50,424 nucleotides of DNA from Paracoccaceae bacterium (lineage in GTDB: Bacteria > Pseudomonadota > Alphaproteobacteria > Rhodobacterales > Rhodobacteraceae): the NCBI GenBank assembly GCA_003567315.1, contig PWZT01000067.1, positions 1 to 50,424 on the forward strand, read 5' to 3'. This document shows positions 8,778 through 17,884 of the stretch, in pieces (positions within the stretch are counted from its first letter, which is position 1; each line of letters starts with the position of its first letter). A program made the translations under genes and the position numbers. The notes beneath the pieces are model-generated. The model saw only the letters and a list, made by a program, of their open reading frames with translations, did no database searches and was not told the DNA's origin.

Positions 8778-10307
8778 ATGTCCAACCCCGCGCCCGTCCT
8801 CGTCTGGTTCAAGCGTGATCTGCGCATCGCGGATCACCCGGCGCTGGCCGCAGCCGGGCCGCATGTCCTGCCGGTCTATATCATCGAGCCCGGGTACTGG
8901 GCGCTGCCCGACACCTCCGCGCGGCAATGGGCCTTCACGGCCGAGGCGCTGAAGAGCCTGCGCGATGATCTCGCAGCGCTTGGCCAGCCGCTGATCATCC
9001 GCAAGGGCGATGCGGTCGAGGAACTCGCGCGGCTCGGCAAGGCGCATCGGGTCACGCGCATGCTCAGCCATGAGGAAATTGGCAATGGCTGGACCTTCGC
9101 GCGCGACAAGCGTGTGGCGGCATGGGCGCGGACGCATGGTGTCGACTGGGTCGAGCTGCCGCAATCGGGCGTTGTGCGCCGCCTGCGCTCACGCGATGGA
9201 TGGCAAGGGCTGCGCAACCGCTTCATGCGCGCGCCGATGGCAGAAACACCGCAAGCAATTGCGCCGCTCGCGCGCGAAACCTCGACGCTGGAGCGGCTGC
9301 CGGATGCGCGTGGATTGCGGCTTGCCCCTGATCCCTGCCCGCATCGGCAGTCAGGGGGGCGCCTCGCGGCGGAGCAGGCGCTGACCAGCTTTCTGGCCAC
9401 GCGCGGGGCGACTTATCGCGCGGCCATGTCCTCGCCCCTCTCGGCGGAACGCGCCTGCTCGCGGCTCTCGCCCTATATCGCGCTTGGCGTGCTGTCCGTG
9501 CGGCAGGTCGAGCAGGCGCGTGTGGCGGCGCGCGCGGATCATGCGGGAGCGAAAGACTGGCAGCAATCGCTCAACAGCTTCGCCAAGCGGCTCGCCTGGC
9601 GCGATCATTTCATCCAGAAGCTGGAGGATGAGCCCGCGCTGGAATATCGCTGCCTGCATCCCGCCCATGAGGGACTGCGCCCGCGCGCGGGCGATACAAC
9701 GCGGCTGCGCGCCTGGGAGATGGGCGAGACCGGCGTGCCCTTTGTCGATGCCTGCATGCGCTATCTGCGCGCGACCGGCTGGCTGAATTTCCGCATGCGC
9801 GCCATGCTCATGTCCTTTGCCAGCTATCACCTCTGGCTGGACTGGCGCAGCACCGGGCCGATCCTTGCGCGGCTTTTCACCGATTACGAGCCCGGGATTC
9901 ACTGGTCGCAGGTGCAGATGCAATCCGGCACCACCGGGATCAACACCATCCGCATCTACAATCCGGTCAAGCAAGGGCATGATCAGGACCCGTCTGGCGC
10001 GTTCATCCGCCAGTGGGTTCCCGAACTTGCGCATGTGCCAGCGCGGCATCTGCACACGCCCTGGGGTTGGGGCGCAGAGGCATCGGCGCTGCGCTATCCC
10101 GCCCCGATCGTTGATCTCGCGCGCGCAGGGTCCGAGGCGCGCAAGACGCTATGGGGTTTGCGCAAGCAACAGGGCTTTCGCGAAACCGCACAGGCCGTCG
10201 CGCAGAAGCACGCATCGCGCGCCTCCGGCAATGACCGATCAGCGGCAAGGGCAATGCGCGCGGCGCGCAAACCTGTCGACACCGATCAATTACGGCTGGA
10301 TCTCTGA
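8778..10307 (+). CDS. Photolyase/cryptochrome family flavoprotein
   Basis: 509 residues with an N-terminal photolyase alpha/beta domain ([16 protein letters not shown], residues 8-23) for the antenna cofactor and a C-terminal FAD-binding domain (from about residue 275; [52 protein letters not shown]). It probably repairs UV pyrimidine dimers using blue light, or acts as a photoreceptor. The region that carries NNGGWQW in Escherichia coli PhrB (the FAD-N5 Asn and substrate Trp) reads [15 protein letters not shown] here, so it is not a canonical class I enzyme. Four cysteines are visible but scattered, so an iron-sulfur site as in the FeS class is not evident. A light-repair role fits a phototroph. 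Confidence 0.85.
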   Translation: MSNPAPVLVWFKRDLRIADHPALAAAGPHVLPVYIIEPGYWALPDTSARQWAFTAEALKSLRDDLAALGQPLIIRKGDAVEELARLGKAHRVTRMLSHEEIGNGWTFARDKRVAAWARTHGVDWVELPQSGVVRRLRSRDGWQGLRNRFMRAPMAETPQAIAPLARETSTLERLPDARGLRLAPDPCPHRQSGGRLAAEQALTSFLATRGATYRAAMSSPLSAERACSRLSPYIALGVLSVRQVEQARVAARADHAGAKDWQQSLNSFAKRLAWRDHFIQKLEDEPALEYRCLHPAHEGLRPRAGDTTRLRAWEMGETGVPFVDACMRYLRATGWLNFRMRAMLMSFASYHLWLDWRSTGPILARLFTDYEPGIHWSQVQMQSGTTGINTIRIYNPVKQGHDQDPSGAFIRQWVPELAHVPARHLHTPWGWGAEASALRYPAPIVDLARAGSEARKTLWGLRKQQGFRETAQAVAQKHASRASGNDRSAARAMRAARKPVDTDQLRLDL

Positions 10308-10317
10308 ACGGCAAGGG

Positions 10318-10352
10318 CGCGCGGTGCCCCGTGATGCTGAGGACACCGCGCG
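10318..10352. terminator. Hairpin between convergent genes
   Basis: CGCGCGGTG at 10318-10326 pairs perfectly with CACCGCGCG at 10344-10352. It lies between the 3' ends of the photolyase-family gene and the small gene on the other strand, a position where a bidirectional terminator is expected. There is no run of T after it, so efficient intrinsic termination is uncertain. Confidence 0.4.
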
Positions 10353-10362
10353 TTCCTCGTGA

Positions 10363-10596
10363 TCAAGCAGAGACGCGCGCGTCTTTTGCCGTCTGCTTTT
10401 TCGGGGCCGCAGGCTTGTTGGCGGCCCGCAAGGTGCTTTTGAGCGATTCGGCCTCCCGCGCAAGATCCCTTGATGTCTCATGCGGCAGGCGCTCCGCGAA
10501 GGAGCCGAGCATCCGCAAATACGCCTCTTGCTGGAGCTTGATCAGCTTCATCCATTGGACAGTGCCCTGCATCCAGAGCGATAGTGGGTCAAACAT
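10363..10596 (-). CDS. Small helical protein, weakly phasin-like
   Basis: 77 residues, predicted mainly helical. The N-terminus (FDPLSLWMQGTVQWMKLIKLQQEAYLRML) is amphipathic and aromatic, followed by an RLPHETSRDLAREAESLKS helix and a Lys/Ala-rich tail (PAAPKKQTAKDA). The layout is reminiscent of short phasin-like or PHA-granule-associated proteins, but the match is only in character. A very strong ribosome binding site (GAGGGGGAGGAGAGG) precedes the ATG. It stands alone, convergent with the photolyase-family gene. Confidence 0.7.
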   Translation of the reverse strand: MFDPLSLWMQGTVQWMKLIKLQQEAYLRMLGSFAERLPHETSRDLAREAESLKSTLRAANKPAAPKKQTAKDARVSA

Positions 10597-10774
10597 GTTC
10601 CTCTCCTCCCCCTCAAACCTGCAAATGTCTCGTCGGTTGACCTATGCATGGACAAGACACGCTGCAACGTGGTGGGTACCACAAGTCTCGTGGCACCGCG
10701 TTGACATGGCGCAGATTGCGGTCACTTTATCGTAACCCTACTACGCCGAGCCATACAACCAAAAGGTGCAAACG

Positions 10775-11074
10775 ATGTCCAAAGCCTACTGCGTCGCGCA
10801 TGTCGATGTCAAAAACGCTGACGCGTACGCGCACTATATTCGCGCAAACGCCGATGCTTTTGCGAAATATGGCGCGAAATTCATCATCCGGGGCGGCATG
10901 CAGGAGCAGATCGAGGGCGAGACCCGCGCGCGCACTGTGGTGATCGAGTTTCCCGACATGGAAATGGCGCGGGCCTGCTATCACAGCCCTGAGTATCAGG
11001 CGGCCAAGGCGCTGCGCGAGCCGGTCTCCCTCGCCGATCTGGTGATTGTCGAAGGCTATGCGCCTAGCGAATGA
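10775..11074 (+). CDS. DUF1330 domain-containing protein
   Basis: 99 residues forming a small ferredoxin-like alpha/beta barrel of the DUF1330 (dimeric alpha-beta barrel) family. The central segment RTVVIEFPDMEMARACYHSPEYQ is the family signature. Its biochemical role is unknown. The ATG at 10775 is chosen over a GTG at 10766 because AAAAGG at 10761-10766 is correctly spaced for it. A perfect TTGACA at about 10702 upstream may be a -35 element. Its 3' end overlaps that of ftsB by 11 bases on the opposite strand. Confidence 0.85.
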   Translation: MSKAYCVAHVDVKNADAYAHYIRANADAFAKYGAKFIIRGGMQEQIEGETRARTVVIEFPDMEMARACYHSPEYQAAKALREPVSLADLVIVEGYAPSE

Positions 11075-11360
11075 TGATCTCGTCGGAGCGCGCCAGCCCA
11101 AGCACATCGCGCGCGCGCTCATCCAGCAGATCGAGGTCGAGATACTGGTCGGAGAGACGGCGCGTGCGGTTTTCGACATCTGCGAGATCGGCTTGCAAAC
11201 GGTCGCGGGTCTGCGTGAGGCTCGCGACCTCGGCTTCGATCTGGACGCGGTTGAACAACCCGTAAGCGCCTTGCACGGCAGCGAAGGTAAAATACAGCGC
11301 CAGCACAGCAGCGGTACCGAAATAAAAGAGCGGCCCGATGGCCGGACGTGCCTGTTTCAT
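11064..11360 (-). CDS. ftsB: Septum formation initiator, FtsB/DivIC family
   Basis: A 98-residue bitopic division protein. Residues about 8-32 form one membrane segment (PLFYFGTAAVLALYFTFAAVQ), followed by a periplasmic coiled coil (FNRVQIEAEVASLTQTRDRL) and a short C-terminal region ending LGLARSDEIIIR. In the divisome it would bridge FtsL and FtsQ. The start at 11360 begins MKQARPAIG; an in-frame ATG at 11405 would add 15 basic residues. It lies downstream of pgk and a small membrane protein on the same strand. Confidence 0.88.
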   Translation of the reverse strand: MKQARPAIGPLFYFGTAAVLALYFTFAAVQGAYGLFNRVQIEAEVASLTQTRDRLQADLADVENRTRRLSDQYLDLDLLDERARDVLGLARSDEIIIR

Positions 11361-11449
11361 GAAATCTGCCCGATCCTGCTTCGGCCTTGCAAGCCTTTTT
11401 CGCAATATGGCACAAGCTGGTGCCTTTGGGAATCCTGTTTCCCGCGGGA

Positions 11450-11665
11450 TCAGCCCAGAAAAATCCCGACCACGACCATCATCAGCCCCAGCGTGGACAC
11501 GGCGAGCGCGCCGAAATTGATCAGGACCGCCTTCTGCATCCGCGCGCGCATCTCGCTATCTTCAAGCTGCATACGCCGCAGCCGCAACACATGCAGCACG
11601 CACCACAAGAGCCCCGCAACCCCGAGCAGCGAAATCGCGGCACCTGTCCAGATCAGCCCTTGCAT
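11450..11665 (-). CDS. Small membrane protein of unknown function
   Basis: 71 residues with two predicted membrane helices (residues 5-27 and 49-70) separated by a charged linker (RLRRMQLEDSEMRARMQ). It lies six bases after pgk on the same strand and is probably co-transcribed with it. I recall similar proteins in this place in related genomes, but no function is known. Confidence 0.72.
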   Translation of the reverse strand: MQGLIWTGAAISLLGVAGLLWCVLHVLRLRRMQLEDSEMRARMQKAVLINFGALAVSTLGLMMVVVGIFLG

Positions 11666-11671
11666 CTTGCG

Positions 11672-12865
11672 TCACTCACTTTCCAGCGCGGCCACACCCG
11701 GCAGCGGCTTGCCTTCCATCCATTCCAGAAACGCGCCGCCCGCCGTGGAGATATAGGTGAAGTCCTCGCCAACTCCGGCCTTGTTCAGCGCCGAGACAGT
11801 ATCGCCGCCGCCCGCCACCGAGATCAGATGCCCGTCCCGGGTCAGCCGCGCCGCTTCCTGCGCGGCTTTGGTGGTGGCGGTGTCGAACGGCGCGATCTCG
11901 AAGGCGCCGAGCGGGCCGTTCCAGACAAGCGTGCGGCAGTTGGCGAAGATGCCGGCAATGGCCTCGCTCGTCTCTGGGCCTGCATCGAGGATCATCGCAT
12001 CCGCGGGGCAGGCCTCCACGGGTACGGTTTCATGCGCCGCCCCGGCTGCGAATTCGCGTGCCACGACGATATCGACGGGCAGATGCAGCTTGCATCCGGT
12101 TTCCTGCGCGCGTGCCATTATCTCGCGCGCGGTTTCGAGCATGTCGCGCTCGGCCAGTGACACGCCGATTTCAACGCCCTGTGCGGCGAGAAACGTGTTG
12201 GCCATGCCACCGCCGATGATGAGGTGATCGACCCTTGTGATCAGGTTCGACAGCAGATCGAGCTTGGTCGAGACCTTCGCCCCCCCCACCACGGCCGCAA
12301 GCGGCCGCTCGGGTGCTTCAAGCGCGGCCTCCAGCGCCTTGAGCTCCGCCTCCATCAGCCGCCCCGCGCAGGCGGGCAGAAGCTGCGCAAGCCCCTCGTT
12401 CGAAGCATGAGCGCGATGCGCCGCCGAGAACGCGTCATTGACGTACACATCGCCGAGTGCCGCCATGCCGGCGGCGAGGAGCTTGTCGTTCTTCTCCTCG
12501 CCCTCATGAAACCGCGTATTCTCCAAGAGCGCCACATCGCCCGGCTCCATCGCGGCGACCACCTTCTTGGCCGGGCCACCGATGCAATTGCTCGCGAAAG
12601 CCACCGGCTTGCCAAGCGCCGCCTCGAGGGCAGGCTGCACCTGTGCAAGCGACATCTCGGGCACGGGCTTGCCCTTGGGACGCCCGAAATGCGCGAGCAA
12701 CACGGCCTTGCCGCCAGCCTCGGTCACATGCCGGATCGTGGGAATGATGCGCTCGATCCGGGTCGTGTCGCTGACCTGTCCGTTCTCGAGCGGCACATTG
12801 AGATCTACCCGGATGAGGGCGGTCTTATCCGTGAAATCCATATCATCAAGGGTCTTGAAGGCCAT
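11672..12865 (-). CDS. pgk: Phosphoglycerate kinase
   Basis: Transfers phosphate between 1,3-bisphosphoglycerate and ADP in glycolysis and the Calvin cycle. The 397-residue protein starts [11 protein letters not shown] and carries the family motifs [11 protein letters not shown] (substrate loop), [21 protein letters not shown], the hinge [17 protein letters not shown], and the nucleotide loop [12 protein letters not shown] near the C-terminus. The ATG at 12865 is chosen over one at 12874 by family alignment, with GGGAG upstream. It is the first gene of a run with the small membrane protein and ftsB, and divergent from the cyclophilin pair. Confidence 0.96.
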   Translation of the reverse strand: MAFKTLDDMDFTDKTALIRVDLNVPLENGQVSDTTRIERIIPTIRHVTEAGGKAVLLAHFGRPKGKPVPEMSLAQVQPALEAALGKPVAFASNCIGGPAKKVVAAMEPGDVALLENTRFHEGEEKNDKLLAAGMAALGDVYVNDAFSAAHRAHASNEGLAQLLPACAGRLMEAELKALEAALEAPERPLAAVVGGAKVSTKLDLLSNLITRVDHLIIGGGMANTFLAAQGVEIGVSLAERDMLETAREIMARAQETGCKLHLPVDIVVAREFAAGAAHETVPVEACPADAMILDAGPETSEAIAGIFANCRTLVWNGPLGAFEIAPFDTATTKAAQEAARLTRDGHLISVAGGGDTVSALNKAGVGEDFTYISTAGGAFLEWMEGKPLPGVAALESE

Positions 12866-13007
12866 GATGCGCACGCTCCCATATTGTCAGGGGCTTTCTC
12901 GCGCGAAAGCGGGGGCGGGGTCAATGGTCGCGCCGCGTGACTGGGGGGTTTTCCTGATCGCGCCTGCGCAGTAGGGTGCGCAAGGTTTACGAAAAGGAGT
13001 GCGGCAC

Positions 13008-13514
13008 ATGGCCGAAATAAAGGATCCCGAGAACACCATCCTGATGGAGTTGACCTCCGGGATGGTCACGATCGAATTGCTGCCCGACATCGCCCCGGGC
13101 CATTGCGAACGCATGAAGGAACTCGCCCGCGCGGGCGCCTATGACAATGTGGTGTTTCACCGGGTCATCGACGGCTTCATGGCGCAGACAGGGGATGTCG
13201 CCAATGGCAATACCGAGGCGAACTACAACCCGCGCCGCTGCGGCACGGGCGGCTCGGATTTGCCCGATCTGAAAGCGGAATTCTCCGGCGTCCCGCATGA
13301 TCGCGGAACCCTTGGCGCGGCGCGCTCGGCCAATCCCGACAGCGCCAACAGCCAGTTCTTCATCAACTTCAAGGACAACCATTTCCTCAACCGCCAATAC
13401 ACGGTCTATGGTCGGGTGATCGACGGGATGGAGCATGTCGATGCGATCACGCGCGGCGAGCCCCCTGCGAACCCCGACAAGATGCTCAGCATGAAGGTGG
13501 CCGCCGATGCGTGA
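13008..13514 (+). CDS. Peptidyl-prolyl cis-trans isomerase, cyclophilin type, cytoplasmic
   Basis: 168 residues, cyclophilin B (PpiB) family, catalysing proline isomerisation during folding. Active-site motifs are VFHRVIDGFMAQTGD (Arg and Phe) and NSQFFINF, with the C-terminal QYTVYGRVIDGME. No signal peptide is present. AAAAGGAG at 12992-12999 precedes the ATG. The 3' end overlaps the next cyclophilin gene by eight bases, so the two are translated as a pair. Confidence 0.93.
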   Translation: MAEIKDPENTILMELTSGMVTIELLPDIAPGHCERMKELARAGAYDNVVFHRVIDGFMAQTGDVANGNTEANYNPRRCGTGGSDLPDLKAEFSGVPHDRGTLGAARSANPDSANSQFFINFKDNHFLNRQYTVYGRVIDGMEHVDAITRGEPPANPDKMLSMKVAADA

Positions 13515-14121
13515 CAAGTTTGTTTTTGCGGGTATTTTCGCGCTCGGGGTAGGTATCTTGGGCGCCTCCTATCTCAATCTGATGAGCGCCAATGCCGACA
13601 CCTCGGTGCCTGAGGATCACTCCGGGCCTGTCATGGTCATCTCGGTCGAGGGTGAGGCCAGCGGTGACATCCGCATCGCGCTACGCGATGATCTCGCGCC
13701 GAACCATGTGGAGCGGATCGTCACCCTCGCCGAGCGCGGCGATTATGATGGCGTTGTCTTTCATCGTGTGATCGACGGTTTCATGGCCCAGACCGGCGAT
13801 GTGGAGCATGGGCAGGCCGACGGCAATCGCCGCATGTGGGGCACGGGCGGTTCTGACATGCCCAATCTGGCGGCCGAGTTCTCCGACCAGTCGTTCGAGC
13901 GTGGTGTGATCGGCATGGCGCGTTCCCAGCACCCGGACAGCGCGAACAGCCAGTTCTTCATCATGTTCGCCCCGGCCCCGCATCTCGACGGGCAATACAC
14001 GGTCGTGGGGCAGATGATCGACGGCTATGACGTGCTCGATGCGATCAAGCGCGGCACTGGCGGCAACGGCGCTGTCATGGGCACGCCGGACCGGATGACG
14101 CAGGTCACGATCGAGCATTGA
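13507..14121 (+). CDS. Peptidyl-prolyl cis-trans isomerase, cyclophilin type, exported
   Basis: 204 residues: an N-terminal hydrophobic segment (FVFAGIFALGVGILGASYL, residues 5-23) followed by a complete cyclophilin domain with VFHRVIDGFMAQTGD, NSQFFIMF and QYTVVGQMIDGYD. The segment is either a cleaved signal (before AD at about 30) or a membrane anchor, so the enzyme should act in the periplasm. It looks like a duplicate of the upstream gene that gained an export signal. A strong terminator follows. Confidence 0.92.
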   Translation: MRDKFVFAGIFALGVGILGASYLNLMSANADTSVPEDHSGPVMVISVEGEASGDIRIALRDDLAPNHVERIVTLAERGDYDGVVFHRVIDGFMAQTGDVEHGQADGNRRMWGTGGSDMPNLAAEFSDQSFERGVIGMARSQHPDSANSQFFIMFAPAPHLDGQYTVVGQMIDGYDVLDAIKRGTGGNGAVMGTPDRMTQVTIEH

Positions 14122-14124
14122 AAA

Positions 14125-14154
14125 AAGCCGGGGCACAGAGGCCCCGGCTTTGTT
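14125..14154. terminator. Bidirectional intrinsic terminator
   Basis: AAGCCGGGGC at 14125-14134 pairs with GCCCCGGCTT at 14141-14150 around a six-base loop. It is flanked by A-rich sequence on the left (14120-14126) and TTTGTT on the right. It can end both the cyclophilin transcript on the plus strand and the DUF4168 gene on the minus strand. Confidence 0.88.
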
Positions 14155-14178
14155 CACTCTGACATTACGTCGCCGCGC

Positions 14179-14562
14179 TCACTCGGAGTGCTGATCGGCG
14201 AAACGCTCATCAATCATCTGGGCAAGCTCAGGGTCAGCCGCTGCGGCTTCACCGATGGCAATGTATTCATCGACCGTGATGTCGGGCGTTTCTTCCACCA
14301 CCTGCAAGATGGCAGCATCCGCTTCCTGAACGATCTGCATCTGCTCATCTTCGTCGGCGGTCTGCTCGAGCTGCGCCATATAACCCTGGCGCGTCTCTGC
14401 AACTGCGAGCGCGGCCATGATGAAGGCATCGATCTTGCTGTCATCGGCGGCGAGTTCGGCGCCTTCCATGTGCTCTTGCGCGGTCGCCATCGGTGCCAGA
14501 AGCGGCGTCCCGGCCAGAGCGGCGGCGAGCAGAGTGGTGCTGAGAAGACGGTTCAGTTTCAT
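14179..14562 (-). CDS. Secreted DUF4168 domain protein
   Basis: 127 residues. A clear signal peptide (KLNRLLSTTLLAAALAG, then a likely cut after AMATAQ) precedes an acidic helical domain of the DUF4168 kind (IDAFIMAALAVAETRQGY, then TPDITVDEYIAIGEAAAADPEL). The role is unknown; such proteins are usually periplasmic or outer-surface. AGGAGTTACGAATG at the start is a good initiation site. It is a single-gene unit convergent with the cyclophilins, sharing their terminator. Confidence 0.85.
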   Translation of the reverse strand: MKLNRLLSTTLLAAALAGTPLLAPMATAQEHMEGAELAADDSKIDAFIMAALAVAETRQGYMAQLEQTADEDEQMQIVQEADAAILQVVEETPDITVDEYIAIGEAAAADPELAQMIDERFADQHSE

Positions 14563-14706
14563 TCGTAACTCCTGTGTTTAGCGCGCAGGTTTGGTTCACT
14601 GCTCCCGCGCCTGCCCCGTAGCTATGACGCGTAGGCTGGAGGTGCAAACACACTCGGCATTATTTTGCTTATCTATCTATTGGTTACAGGTGGAAGCTGA
14701 CGAAAT

Positions 14707-15891
14707 TCAGCGCCCCAGCTCCTTGATCCCGCGCGATAAACCCTCCAGCGTCATGGGGACCATGCGGCCCTCGAACAGCTCCGAGATCATCTTGATCGAC
14801 TGGGTATACCGCCAATGCGCCTCCGGCACCGGATTGATCCAGAGATGGTCGGGCCATTGCGCCCGCGCGCGGCGCAGCCAGACCTCGCCCGCTTCCTCGT
14901 TCCAGTGTTCATTGGCCCCGCCCGGATAGAGGATTTCATAGGGCGACATGGAGGCGTCACCGACAAAGATGCATTTCCAGTCGCTGCCATAGCTACGCAG
15001 CAAATCCCATGTCGGCAGGCGTTCGGTCCAGCGCCGCGCATTGTCGCGCCAGACGAATTCGTAGAGGCAGTTGTGAAAATAGTAATGCTCGAAATGCTTG
15101 AACTCGGATTTCGCGGCGCTGAACAGCTCCTCCACTGCGCGGACATGGTCATCCATCGACCCGCCGATATCGAGCAGCAAGAGCACCTTGACCGCGTTCC
15201 GCCGCTCCGGGCGCGTGCGCACATCCAGCCAGCCCTGCTCGGCGGTCGAACGGATGGTGCCGTCGAGGTCCAGCTCTTCCTGCGCCCCGTCGCGCGCCCA
15301 TTTGCGCAGGCGTTTGAGCGCGACCTTGATGTTGCGCGTGCCCAGTTCCACCGTGTCATCAAGGTTGCGGAACTCGCGCTTGTCCCAGACCTTGACCGCG
15401 CGCCTGTGGCGCGATGTGTCCTGACCGATGCGCCCCCCTTCGGGATTGTAGCCATAGGCCCCGAAGGGCGAGGTGCCCGCAGTGCCGATCCATTTATTGC
15501 CGCCCTGATGGCGCCCTTTCTGCTCCTCCAGCCGCTCGCGCAGCGTCTCCATCAACTTGTCGAAGCCGCCCAGCGCCTCGATCTGCGCGCGCTCTTCGTC
15601 CGACAAATGCTTCTCGGCCATCTTCTCCAGCCACTCCCGCGGCAGATCGACGGCCTCGAGCATCTGATCGAGGCTAATCGCCTCCAGCCCCTTGAAGCTA
15701 TGCGCGAAGGCGCGGTCGAAGCGATCCAGATGCCGCTCATCCTTCACCATCGCCGTGCGGGCCAGATAGTAGAAACCCTCGATATCATAGGTCACAAGCC
15801 CGGCCTTCACGGCCTCGAGAAAGGCCAGATACTCGCGCAGGGTTACCGGCACGGCATGATCCCGCAAGGACTGGAAGAAGGGCAGGAACAT
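14707..15891 (-). CDS. CoxE-like VWA domain protein of a MoxR/VWA module
   Basis: 394 residues. The N-terminal half is the CoxE/YehP-type region (PFFQSLRDHAVPVTLREYL), the C-terminal half a von Willebrand A domain starting near residue 235 with a metal-site motif LLLLDIGGSMDD, in which the usual DxSxS reads DxGxS. Proteins of this family work with MoxR-type AAA ATPases to remodel or load metal into partner enzymes. The cognate moxR gene is 2 kb upstream in the same strand order. A central region rich in basic residues and glycine (KGRHQGGNKWIGTAGTSPFG) is typical of the family. The actual client protein is unknown. Confidence 0.87.
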   Translation of the reverse strand: MFLPFFQSLRDHAVPVTLREYLAFLEAVKAGLVTYDIEGFYYLARTAMVKDERHLDRFDRAFAHSFKGLEAISLDQMLEAVDLPREWLEKMAEKHLSDEERAQIEALGGFDKLMETLRERLEEQKGRHQGGNKWIGTAGTSPFGAYGYNPEGGRIGQDTSRHRRAVKVWDKREFRNLDDTVELGTRNIKVALKRLRKWARDGAQEELDLDGTIRSTAEQGWLDVRTRPERRNAVKVLLLLDIGGSMDDHVRAVEELFSAAKSEFKHFEHYYFHNCLYEFVWRDNARRWTERLPTWDLLRSYGSDWKCIFVGDASMSPYEILYPGGANEHWNEEAGEVWLRRARAQWPDHLWINPVPEAHWRYTQSIKMISELFEGRMVPMTLEGLSRGIKELGR

Positions 15892-15897
15892 GCGCGC

Positions 15898-16062
15898 CTA
15901 CAGAATCTTCTCGAGGCCGATCGTGACGAACAGGCCGACAAGACCGCCGACGATGGCCCCGACCGCCGTGTATTGGGCGATGTCCTTGCGATCTCCACCA
16001 CCTTGGCGTGCCGATCGCATCCCCCAAATCCCGCCGGCGAGCGCGCCCAGAATCACAACCAT
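15898..16062 (-). CDS. Tiny membrane protein inside the MoxR/VWA run
   Basis: A 54-residue reading frame, start ATG at 16062 and stop TAG at 15898-15900. It has two short hydrophobic segments (VVILGALAGGIWGM at the N-terminus and YTAVGAIVGGLVGLFVTIGL at the C-terminus), separated by a basic linker (RSARQGGGDRKDIAQ). AAGGACG just upstream of the start can serve as ribosome binding site. It fits exactly between the DUF2927 lipoprotein gene (12 bases away) and the VWA gene (6 bases away), so co-transcription and reality as a gene are likely. The function is unknown; a membrane tether for the module is one possibility. Confidence 0.65.
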   Translation of the reverse strand: MVVILGALAGGIWGMRSARQGGGDRKDIAQYTAVGAIVGGLVGLFVTIGLEKIL

Positions 16063-16074
16063 GTCAGACGTCCT

Positions 16075-17433
16075 TCATTGGATCAAAGCCTCGATTTCCG
16101 CGCGCCGCGACTCCGCGGCTTCGTGCGAGCCGAACCCGAACAACGCGAAGGGAAGCGCCTCGTCGCGCAGCTTTTCCGCCTCGGCCTCGCGGCCCATGCG
16201 TTGCAGTGCCTCGGCGCGCATCAGCATCAGCGAAGCAAGCAGCGCCCCGTTCTCGCTGCGGCGCGCGGGCATTTTCGCGGACTCCGTCAGCCGCAGGACA
16301 ATCTCGTCCTGCCCGGAGGCGAGCGCTTGTGCTGCCAGATGCAATTCGACATGTGCGCGCGGCACAGCACCGCCCGGACGGGCGTTGTAAATCGCGGCAG
16401 CCGTTGCCAGCGCGTCAAGCGCCTGCGCCCCCTCGCGGGGTGGCGCGAACCTTGCCGCGAGAAACAGGCTGAACGCCAGCCGTTCATCGCGCCAGCCCTC
16501 GCGCAGCGCGATCTGCAACGCCGTTTGCGCCAAGGAAAAACTCTGCCTGCGATTGCGTGCACCCAGCGCCTCTTCGATGGCCACGGTCCATGCGCGCGGT
16601 GTCGGGACCGGATCGAGCGGCAGGTCTGCATTCGCCCGCGCGCCGCGCGGGTTGAGTTGCGCCAGAATGCGCGGCAGACGCTCGGCCACCTCCGCGCGGC
16701 TCATGCCGGGGCGCAGCGAGGGATGCGTCCAGACCCGCAGCACCAGCATGTCGAAACTGGTGAGCGCCGTCTGGAAATTGTCGTCATTGAACACCGACTC
16801 GCCGATCCGGAACAGATCATTGAGCGGCCCCATCGCCTGCGCCACTTCTTCATGCAGGCAATCGCGCATTTCCTGCACTGTGCTGTCGGCGGGCGCGATG
16901 ACCAGCGCCTTCTCGCGCGTCACGACCTGCGCCCAGTCTAGGCGCTTCGCGCGCGGTGCAGCGCGGAACTCGTCCCAGCTTGAGACATTGGGGAGCACGA
17001 AACAGGCCGCCTCCGGGACCATGCGCCGCATATCCGCGCGGGGCACGAATTCGACGACGATCTGCGCCTCCCCGGTATCGATGCGGCGAATGTCGATCCG
17101 GGCCTCCTCGCGCAGCCGCGCGATCAGCCGGTCCGTTTCGATCTCCGCTAGGGGCGGTTTGGGGCCCGCAAGACGCAGCGCGATGGGGCCTTCGAAGCGC
17201 GAGAATTGCGGAATCTCGCGCCCCGATTCAAGGCGGAAGCCAAGCTCCAGAATATCCTCCGCAATCTGCGCATTGTTGCGCTCGGGCGCGAGCGGGCGCG
17301 GCGTGCCGAACAATGCGCTTGAGCTGATGGCGCGCGACTGCACCGACATATCGACCTCGGGGCCAAGCTGCGGCCCTGGCGCGGCGCAGGCCGCAAGCCC
17401 GAGAAAGGAGGCGAATAGGAAAAAAGGTCTCAT
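16075..17433 (-). CDS. DUF2927 domain lipoprotein
   Basis: 452 residues. A lipoprotein signal peptide ends in LAAC (Cys at residue 16), so the protein is probably membrane-anchored in the periplasm. The N-terminal half contains the DUF2927 region (CLHEEVAQAMGPLND near residue 210). The C-terminal half is helical and repeat-like (AHVELHLAAQALASGQDE, LMLMRAEALQRMGREAEAEK), suggestive of TPR or Sel1-type repeats. It overlaps the upstream GNAT gene by four bases. The function is not known; its place between moxR and the VWA gene suggests it belongs to the same module. Confidence 0.82.
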   Translation of the reverse strand: MRPFFLFASFLGLAACAAPGPQLGPEVDMSVQSRAISSSALFGTPRPLAPERNNAQIAEDILELGFRLESGREIPQFSRFEGPIALRLAGPKPPLAEIETDRLIARLREEARIDIRRIDTGEAQIVVEFVPRADMRRMVPEAACFVLPNVSSWDEFRAAPRAKRLDWAQVVTREKALVIAPADSTVQEMRDCLHEEVAQAMGPLNDLFRIGESVFNDDNFQTALTSFDMLVLRVWTHPSLRPGMSRAEVAERLPRILAQLNPRGARANADLPLDPVPTPRAWTVAIEEALGARNRRQSFSLAQTALQIALREGWRDERLAFSLFLAARFAPPREGAQALDALATAAAIYNARPGGAVPRAHVELHLAAQALASGQDEIVLRLTESAKMPARRSENGALLASLMLMRAEALQRMGREAEAEKLRDEALPFALFGFGSHEAAESRRAEIEALIQ

Positions 17434-17876
17434 TGCGGACGCTGGTATTTCACGAAGGGGGTGACCACGCCGACCTTGTCATAGAGGCTGCGCGCGGTGG
17501 CATTGAACTCCTGGGTGAGCCAATAGACATACGGCACCTCGCGCGCATCGGCCGCGTCATAGACCGCCCGGATCAGCGCACCCCCGACACCCTGCCCACG
17601 CGCTTGCGGTGTCGTGAACAGATCCTGCAGATAAATCGCGCCCTCGGGCCGCCAGCAATGCGCGTGATGCAGATAATGCACGAGGCCCAGCAGCGCGCCC
17701 TGATCCTCGGCGACAAGGCAACGCGGCGCGGCGGCGTCCTCAGCAAAGAACGCGTTGAAACACGCATCATAGGCCGCCTGCGGCAATTCGGTCTCGTAAA
17801 ACGCGAGATAGCCCTGCCAGAGCGCGGCCCATTGGGGCTTGTCTTCGCGCCGGACGCGCCGGATTTCGAATGCCAT
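17430..17876 (-). CDS. GNAT family N-acetyltransferase
   Basis: 148 residues with a full GNAT fold. The N-terminal FEIRRVRREDKPQWAALWQGYLAFYETELP is typical of a subfamily with aromatic-rich first helices. The acetyl-CoA loop is DLFTTPQARGQGVGGALIRA (residues 85-104), and the C-terminal FNATARSLYDKVGVVTPFVKYQR completes the domain. It lies between moxR (8 bases upstream) and the lipoprotein gene (4-base overlap). The substrate is unknown; a role in modifying a protein of the same operon cannot be excluded. Confidence 0.87.
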   Translation of the reverse strand: MAFEIRRVRREDKPQWAALWQGYLAFYETELPQAAYDACFNAFFAEDAAAPRCLVAEDQGALLGLVHYLHHAHCWRPEGAIYLQDLFTTPQARGQGVGGALIRAVYDAADAREVPYVYWLTQEFNATARSLYDKVGVVTPFVKYQRPQ

Positions 17877-17884
17877 GTGTCCTC

